Shown: piece after piece, positions 57,050 through 64,000 of the stretch | Numbering within the stretch: the stretch's first letter is position 1 | Layout: every line of letters starts with the position of its first letter | DNA from: Desmodus rotundus | Taxonomy: Eukaryota > Chordata > Mammalia > Chiroptera > Phyllostomidae | Assembly: GCF_022682495.2 (NCBI RefSeq) | Contig: NC_071393.1 | Coordinates: 120,358,239-120,422,238, forward strand | Reading direction: 5' to 3' | Length of the DNA stretch: 64,000 nt | The notes under the pieces: model-generated | What the model saw: only the letters and a program-made list of their open reading frames with translations | What the model was told of the DNA's origin: nothing | The model's database searches: none | Translations under genes and position numbers: made by a program

Positions 57050-58440
57050 TTATAGTTTCCAAGAAGAAAAGAGCACCAGCCTCCAGCAATGTGAAAAGTT
57101 GCTTCAGAGTTTGGCTGCTGTGGTCCTGTTCTCTCTTAGGTGGCAGGGGAATTCCTCTTGCCTTCACTATACTTATACCTGAAAGTTGTTCCCAAAAGAG
57201 GAGACAGGCACCATCCCTCCAGAAGTTCTTGGGAGACACATCTTACCTAGACAACAACTCAGAAGGCTGGTAGACTGGAAGATGCTGGGCCCCCTAGGAG
57301 GTTTGGGTCACAAAATCTAAATGGCTAGTAGCTGGAAGAATGGTGTAGAACCCCATTCCTCTTTTTCTTGGGTTCAGGGTTTGAGGCTCATTAGGGAACC
57401 CACCCAGGCTCACACAGCCTTGCTCTGGTGTCTCAGGAGTCACCCCTGCACAGGGGAGTGTGTACACAAGAAAGGACATGGGAGCTAGGGTGCACAAGGC
57501 AAGCCCGTCCTGTTGCTATTTTAACTATGTCACGGCTGTGTCATAGAGAACAGAAAAGGTGTAAGAAAGTTATGATGGGAGTTTTGCCAATAGTAAATTA
57601 CATTAATCTACTAACGTGAATTTTCCTCCCCAGTTGAGTCAAGATAGGGATCGGTATAGGGAGATGGAGGATGATATCTGCAGAAGAGAGCAGACGTTTT
57701 TTAAATTGTGGGGAAATGTGTTGGCCAACAAGGAGAAATCCGTGTGCTGCTGTGAGAGAACAGCTCCCTTGTCACAGAAGGGGCAGGCAGCAGCCACTAG
57801 CACTGGGGCTTACATAAGGCACTGCTCTCAGGCCTGGGGCCCCAGTGCCCAGTTTCCAGCCACAATCCAAGGGGTCAGCGTGCCAGGTGAATGAAATCCT
57901 GCCTTTGTTTGACTGCCCCAGAGTCTCTTGTGCTGGGACGTTCCGTGCAACAGAAACCCAGACACACTTATTATACAGAAACCAGGGAGGGGAAGAGGAA
58001 GGAGGCTGGTAGGTGCCAAAGGCAGTGGCAGACACTGAATATGCAAGAACTTTCTCCTGGCCAAGGCAGCACAGTGTCCCAAAGTCTCAAGGGATTCCAC
58101 AGTCTCAGAGGATGGTAGAGAGTGTTTGAGAAAAACAATCCAGCTACCCTAACACAGTACATACATCAAAATTCATGCCATTTTTAAACACAAAGTTATG
58201 AACAGAGGATTTTTTAAAGTGTTTTAAAAACATTTTTATATAGGTTTTTAATTGTGTTAACTACATTGAAAGTTGACAAAGGCTATGTAACACAAAAATG
58301 ACATTATTGATCCATCAAATTAGTAAAGAAACCAATTAAACTTTTAGGTGATGTCATGTAAAATATATAATTATTTTTATTATAAAAGTAGTAGATGGAC
58401 AAAAAATAAAAGAAAATAGTATTTATCACTAATCTAGCTC
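57050..58440. other. Unassigned DNA, no gene confirmed
   Basis: 57300-58110 is relatively G+C-rich, with overlapping short open frames on both strands and no known domain. The far part is AT-rich. Confidence 0.4.
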
Positions 58441-58449
58441 CATCACCAT

Positions 58450-59232
58450 TACATACAAAACAATTTTAGGGATAAGATATTCACAAATGATACATCTGAT
58501 AAAGGGTTAATACTCAAAATGCAAACAACTCCTCGTACAACTGAGAACCAGAAGAACAAATAATTCAATTTAAAAATGGGCAGAGGACTTGAACAGACAT
58601 ATCTCCCAAGAAGACATACAAATGGCCAACGGACATATTAAAAGATGTTTAACATCACTAATCATCAGGGAATTGTAAACTAAAACCACAATGAGATATC
58701 ATCTCATACCTGTCAGGCTGCCTATAAACAAATAACAAGTGCTGGTGAGGATGCAGAGATAAAGGAACCCTCATGCACTGTTGGTGGGATGGTAAATTAG
58801 TGCAGCCACTTTGGAAAACAAAAATTAAAATAGAGCTGCCATAAAACCCAGCAATTCTATTGCTGGGGATTTATCCAAAGAAAACAAAATACTCATTCAA
58901 AAAGAGATATGTTCTATGTTCACTGCAGCATAACTAGTAATAGCCAGGAAAAAACCTAAATGCCCATCAATAGATGAATGCATAAAAAATGTGGTATATA
59001 TATTTATATAATGGAATATTATTTAGCAATAAAAAAGACTAAAGAATAAAATCTTGCCATTTATGGCAACATGGATGGGCTTAAAGGGTATTATGCTAAG
59101 TAAAATAAGAGAGACAAAGACACTTCTATATGGATTCAACAGAAAAAGAAAATCAACGTACAAACCAGATTTGGAGAACCAGCTGATGGTTGCTGAAGGG
59201 GAAGGCGTGGGGATGAAAATTAAAGAAAACGT
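58450..59232 (+). mobile_element. L1 LINE, ORF2 C-terminal region and 3' end
   Basis: 'atgggcagaggacttgaaca', 'atctcccaagaagacataca', 'ccacaatgagatatcatctc', 'gaaccctcatgcactgttgg', 'aacccagcaattctattgct', 'aatgcccatcaatagatgaa' and 'catggatgggcttaaagggt' are the classic sequence of the ORF2 C-terminus, in order. Stops break the frame. It ends at 'gaaggggaaggcgtggggat' with no 3' UTR beyond, so it is truncated. Confidence 0.9.
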
Positions 59233-59234
59233 TT

Positions 59235-60930
59235 GAGGTTAAGCTTCTCACATTTGACTTGTCTGTTCTCAGTACTGACTCTCAAGAAATCAACAACAGA
59301 AAAGAGTGCTTTCTTGGTATTTATAAGCACTCACACTAATACACATGTGAAAGGAGGCAGAGTGAAATTTTAAATCCAAGAAAATAACAGATAATTTTTG
59401 AAGCCCTACTGCAGCAGTATTCTTCTTATTATTACATATCAGATAACCTGTGGCTCTCACCTTTGAACATAAACTAAATATTATGATAAATTTGTATTTA
59501 CAAGACTTCCCTGTTTTAGTCGTCTCTTTGTTACATGGTGGGGATGCTTAAATCTGCACCCTCATGTGTCAAGTTTGTAGTTTCACAGGATGTGGCAGAG
59601 CTTTAACATGCAATGTAAAAGAATAATTAGCCTCAAAAGTCAGGCAGGCAGTCAATAGTATTTATCAAGTTTCTACTCCAGGAACAGCAGGAGCCTATAA
59701 GTGAGCTGGTTAACAAGCAGTTTCTGACCATCTACTCACTATGCAATAGACTAAGTGCTGTGAGAAATAAAAGAGAACATTTGAAAGTACATGCTCTTGG
59801 AGGATTTTCTTCTTAATACAAAATCCACATGGACTTGGGGGCACTTACAAAGAAACATGGGAAATTAGCCTACTTCAAACTGAGTTTAGAAAATACATAC
59901 AGACTACATCATTGAAAGCCACCCAGGTCAGGCAGGGCTTGTCCCAAGTCTCTCAGAGAGAAAGGAGAGGTGGAGGCACTTGCTCATTTCATGGGGAAGT
60001 CATAGGCTTCACTGCACTTTATTCCCATATTTCAAAGGTTTAATTTTTTCTTTTAATTGAAAAGTTAAAAATTTAATCTGAGAGCACTCTTCTCCAACAC
60101 ATTGCTGGAGATTAGGTTCTGTGTAAACAGCTGGGGAGAAACCTTACGTGACATAACACCGTGGGCGATGCATTGCCATTCCCCTTCCACGGCTCCAGAA
60201 TGGCTCTCCAGGAGGCTGTCTAGCCGTGACTGGTAGCATAGGAAAAGTATAATGGGATTTGAAAGTGTCAAGAAGTCTTATTTTTTTTTCCTTCTGGGAT
60301 AGCTGACATTTTAAAATAAATGAGAAATTTACCAGTGGTTTTAGCTTTAATTTAATTCTATAAACATATTGAATTGGTACCACAGGCTGTGGTGCCATGG
60401 GCTCTATGATCCATACCAGTTCTACGTAATGGACAAATCTCTCTCAAACAATATTAAGAGCATCACAGGGGCAGGAGTCTGTGGTACCTAAGGTCGTCCT
60501 GGAGCCACCTGCAGAGAAGCTCTCCCTTTCCTTGCATTGCAAGAAATCAAGACAGAGCCATTCCCAGACTGTTGAGAGGAGAGGCCAGACAGGGCCAAGG
60601 GTGAGAATAGCCTGGCTGTGATGAGCACCAGGGAGGGACCCTGGAGACACTACTCAGTGAGGATTTTGTAGCCTGGTGGTTAGAAAGGCAACAAGTAGTG
60701 GCATCCCTGGCCCTGAGCTTTAAAACTAAATGTCACAGTCCTTACAACAGAGATTCTCAACAGAGTTTTCCTTTGCTTTTTACAAGGTACACACACGAAT
60801 AACACTCTGTGGTGAGTATATTCATGGTGTACACATTCCAGCTGTAACTACCTTTTTTCAAAAGAATATTCCAGAAAATGACAATGATTTCTATCCTTGA
60901 ATCTGCTCTAATTTAGTGTTTTAATTGAAA
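59235..60930. other. Unassigned DNA, no gene seen
   Basis: A weak L2-like trace at 59660-59770. Otherwise nothing is recognised. Confidence 0.45.
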
Positions 60931-60934
60931 TTAG

Positions 60935-61345
60935 TTTTTTAATTATATATTTTTTGATTATGCTGTTACAGTTGTCCTGATTGTTCCCCCTTTGTCCCTT
61001 CCACCCAGCAACCTCCAGTCCCTCAGGCAAACACCCACCATTGCCCATGTCCATGGGTCATGCATATAAATTCTTTGGCTACTCCATTTCCTCTACTGTA
61101 CTTTACATCCCCATGGCTATTCTGTAACTACCTATTTGTACTTCTTAATCCCCTCACCCCTTCACCCATTCCCCTACACCCTCCTCCCATCTGGCAACCA
61201 TCAAAACACTCTCTGTAGCCATGATTCTGTCTCTGTTCTTATGTGCTTAGTTTGTTTTTTAAATTCAATTGTTGATAGATAGGTATTTATTGCCATTTTT
61301 TTGTTCATAGTTTTTATCTTCTTCTGTTTCTTAAAAAAGTCTCTT
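60935..61345 (-). mobile_element. HAL1 3' UTR, 5'-truncated
   Basis: It matches the 3' UTR of the HAL1 at 23037-25130 block by block: 'gattatgctgttacagttgt', 'gcccatgtccatgggtcatg', 'ataaattctttggctactcc', 'gtctctgttcttatgtgctt', 'tttttgttcatagtttttat'. It breaks off before ORF1, as expected for a truncated copy. Confidence 0.85.
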
Positions 61346-61349
61346 TCAG

Positions 61350-61840
61350 AGTAAGCATGGAACAAATGTGGCCAGACTGATACTGAAAAACTGTTCCTAG
61401 GGAGTCCAACAGGTCCTGAGTGCAGAAGGGTCTGTGATTAAATTAAAGTCACACTTGTATCATTCTAATTATAATAAATTGCATAAAAACATATCAAATG
61501 CTCTATTTTTTAAATTCAGTAAAGAACTTTCTGAACTCATTTATATAAAGTATCTTATTTTCAAAGCCCTAATATTTAAGGATTATAAAAACTCTTAAAT
61601 TTAAGTAAGCCTAATTAACCAATGGGTCATGATTCTGGTGCTCGAACAAGATCTGCATTGATCATTTTCATAATGGAGATTATATATATATGTACATATA
61701 TAATATTATTAATGCTCTTCATACTATAATACTATTCATAGTATACTATATATATACTAGCCATTCATTCCACAGATAGCTTAGGTCATGAAAAAGGCAG
61801 ATAAGTTATGCCTTTGTCTGAACCCTAAGTAGAAACATTC
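61350..61840. other. AT-rich DNA with (AT)n patches
   Basis: (AT)n-like patches at 61680-61755. No gene. Confidence 0.5.
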
Positions 61841-61844
61841 CTCA

Positions 61845-62023
61845 CAGGGGTATCCAATCTTTTGGCATCTCTGGTCCACACTGAAAGAAGAGTTGCTTGG
61901 GCCACACATTAAATACACTATGACATGTGACCACAAAAAAATCTCATAATGTTTTAAGTTAGTTTATGATTTTGTGTTGGGCTGCGTTCATAGCCATCCT
62001 GGGTCGCAGGTTGGAAACCCCTG
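61845..62023 (+). mobile_element. hAT miniature element, MER30-like (copy 2)
   Basis: 179 bp. Ends CAGGGGTATCCAATC and GGTTGGAAACCCCTG. The interior is 'ttttggcatctctggtccac', 'cttgggccacacattaaata', 'ctcataatgttttaagttag' and 'ttttgtgttgggctgcgttc', clearly the same family as 20648-20844. It is somewhat shorter because part of the A-rich centre and of the 3' GC-rich end is missing. Confidence 0.8.
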
Positions 62024-62024
62024 G

Positions 62025-64000
62025 CTCTATGCCAAGCCAGGTTATACTTGCTTCATCTTGTAAACTTCTGCAATCTTCTTGGATTGCAACTGTCTTAGAA
62101 ACAATTCCCCATGTGTTAAACTGGATTTCCAACACAGATCAAACCAGGGGGCACTGATTTCTTTTCTTATATCTTGATTTGAGGAGACAGCTACAATGAA
62201 GGTATGAACAAAGGCTTTCTACCCACCAAGAACAGGGAGTTACCGAACACCCAAGAAACAATTAGGCTGATTAATTCCTTCTTCTCTGGCTGGATAATTT
62301 TTTGTGACCTCAGAGCAAAAACTAGGATGCCAGAAGAAAAGGAGGAATGTGTATTAGACATTCCCAAGCCAATCTCCTCAATGTCCTTGTTCTGTGTTTT
62401 TGTTTTGTTTTGTTTTGTTTTTGTTGAGTTTTAAACTTAAATCAGCAAAAGTAAACACAGAAGCAAGAAATATCAAAGAGAAAAAAATCGATAGATTAAA
62501 AAAATAAGATTTTTATAACAGAATAGTTTTCCAATTATTAACCCATCCATAATCTCCTCAAATAAAATATCCCCATCATCCCACAATAGGCCAGATTCTG
62601 CCCTAAATTGTGGGTAAATGACCTTTCAAGGAATAAATCTTAGCAACACATAATTTGGGCAGCATTCGCCTCAACACATAATTGGGATGGGAATTGCCAT
62701 GTTTTTGTTTTGTTTTGTTTTCTCTGGCAATTGGATTTCTTTGTTTTTTTATAGGCCTCAAATTTAGGGTAACATAAAAGGTAATTGCGTGTTTGCAATT
62801 TTTGTTTGTATAATATATTGGTGTTGAGTATGTCTCTGGAATGATACAAGGACACATCTCTAGAAATGAAAGTGACGGGTACAGAAATAAGTATCTTAGA
62901 GCCATAAGCGTAATTCCTTATGGACATTGTATCAGAAGATTTCGTGGCACACATGTAACCCAAAACTAAATAAGTAAATGAAAAGTAAAATGCTTTTTTT
63001 CATGGTATCATCTTGATAAATACTTGATCCCCAACCACTCGAGGTGCTCCGATCTTTGCACTACCTATCAGACATGACAAAAATGTGTATCAAAGTGTGC
63101 TTAGGCTGAAATCCAACCCTCATCCCTCATAAGCAGATTATTTTCTCTCCCTATTACCAAACTAGGGTTAGCAAATTGAAGATTGGCTTGGCCCCACATT
63201 CCCGTACCACAGTTCTGACAGCAGAAAGAAATTCTGTGATTGATGAGAGAGTACAAGCTATAACTCTTTGAAAATATTTCAACATAGCTTTCTTGGTGGC
63301 GATGACTAACCCACTGGAGTGGCCATACAGATGAAACCTTCTTGCCATCAAACAAACAACAAACCAAATGAGATGATGAGTTTAATAAATGAGATTAGCA
63401 AGCGCTTCTGCCAGAAACATTCAAATAATTATAAATCAGTTACATATTTGCTGAGCATTTAGAATGTTCCTAGCACTTTGTTAGTGAAGGCAAGCAATTT
63501 TTTTTAAAGAAAGTATGTATCATAGCCTAAGTTAATAGGATTGAACCTAGATGTGGAGGCAAGATGAACATGTAGAAATAAAAATTGTGCTAGTCCTTGC
63601 ATAGGTACAAAGAAGTGCTAAAGAAATTTTAAGCAGACTGAAACCAGCAAAGTCTGGAACTATGAGTAAAATTTTCATGAATGAAACTTAAAATGGAATT
63701 CAAGCTGAATAAGTTTTAACTAGAAAAAGAGGCTAGAAAAGCATTCCAAGCCGGGGGTGGGAGGAGGATCTCATAAAAAGCAAGGATGTGGAACTAGGTA
63801 TGGAATAGTCATCAGAAAAAAAAAAAGAGACTAGAATTATTATGAAGGGAGAACATGGCAGGAAATCAAACAGTAAGTGGGAAATAAGAGCAAATGGGTC
63901 TAAAAATGCAGGACCAGAAACCCAAAACAGGCATATTTAGAATTGACAAAGGAAGCAAGGAGCCCCTGAAAATGGTTTCCATTTTAAATCAATGTAATAA
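62025..64000. other. Unassigned DNA with (TTTTG)n tracts
   Basis: Two TTTTG-type tracts (62397-62424, 62701-62721). Open frames on the minus strand (62603-62963, 63101-63367) have no known domain. No recognised gene reaches the right edge. Confidence 0.45.

Overview
This window reads as gene-poor nuclear DNA from a placental mammal, most probably a bat of the Yangochiroptera. It is AT-rich and CpG-poor. It carries no open reading frame with convincing conserved coding potential and no operon-like layout. It is dense with mammalian interspersed repeats. The lineage clue is a set of eight tRNA-derived SINEs of the VES type. They share a tRNA-like head, a box-B-like segment and a pyrimidine-rich tail ending in A-rich sequence, and they are typical of yangochiropteran bats. 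L1 3' ends and half-L1 (HAL1) elements of the kind seen in bat genomes, several mariner elements and two short hAT elements support this. MIR, L2, MER20, Tigger, Charlie and MLT1 remnants are the older background shared by placental mammals.

Layout. 1-5000: an L1 3' end, then mostly unrecognised DNA with MIR traces. 5-10 kb: an L2 fragment, an internally deleted mariner (6745-7420), a HAL1 element (7617-9105) and an L1 tail inserted into a MIR. 10-15 kb: two SINEs, a decayed ERV-L-like internal region, a MER20, and an MLT1 LTR split by a SINE. 15-21 kb: largely unique sequence, with a 9-bp minisatellite near 17.5 kb and a hAT miniature element at 20.6 kb. 21-27.4 kb: the densest transposon block, holding a Charlie fossil, an L1 ORF2 piece, a near-complete antisense HAL1 and two mariners. 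28-34 kb: a SINE whose tail has grown into an (AT)n tract, an unexplained coding-like segment on the minus strand (29060-29432), MIRs and an L2. 34-45 kb: a third deleted mariner, an antisense L1 5' half, SINEs, an MLT1 LTR, L1 pieces and a Tigger element. 45-54 kb: a palindromic miniature element, a perfect 17-bp hairpin, L2, L1 and two MLT1 LTRs. 54-64 kb: an A27 tract, a GGAA microsatellite, a SINE, an L1 3' part, a HAL1 3' UTR and a second hAT miniature element.

How the parts relate. There is no gene network to describe. The interactions visible are between transposons: non-autonomous elements (SINEs, HAL1, deleted mariners, hAT miniatures) that must have moved using enzymes supplied by autonomous partners (L1 for the first two, full-length mariner and hAT for the others), none of which is intact here. 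The window is best read as intergenic or deep intronic DNA. Exons of an undetected gene, enhancers or lncRNAs cannot be excluded from sequence alone. Family names are from recognition of sequence patterns, not from a database search.
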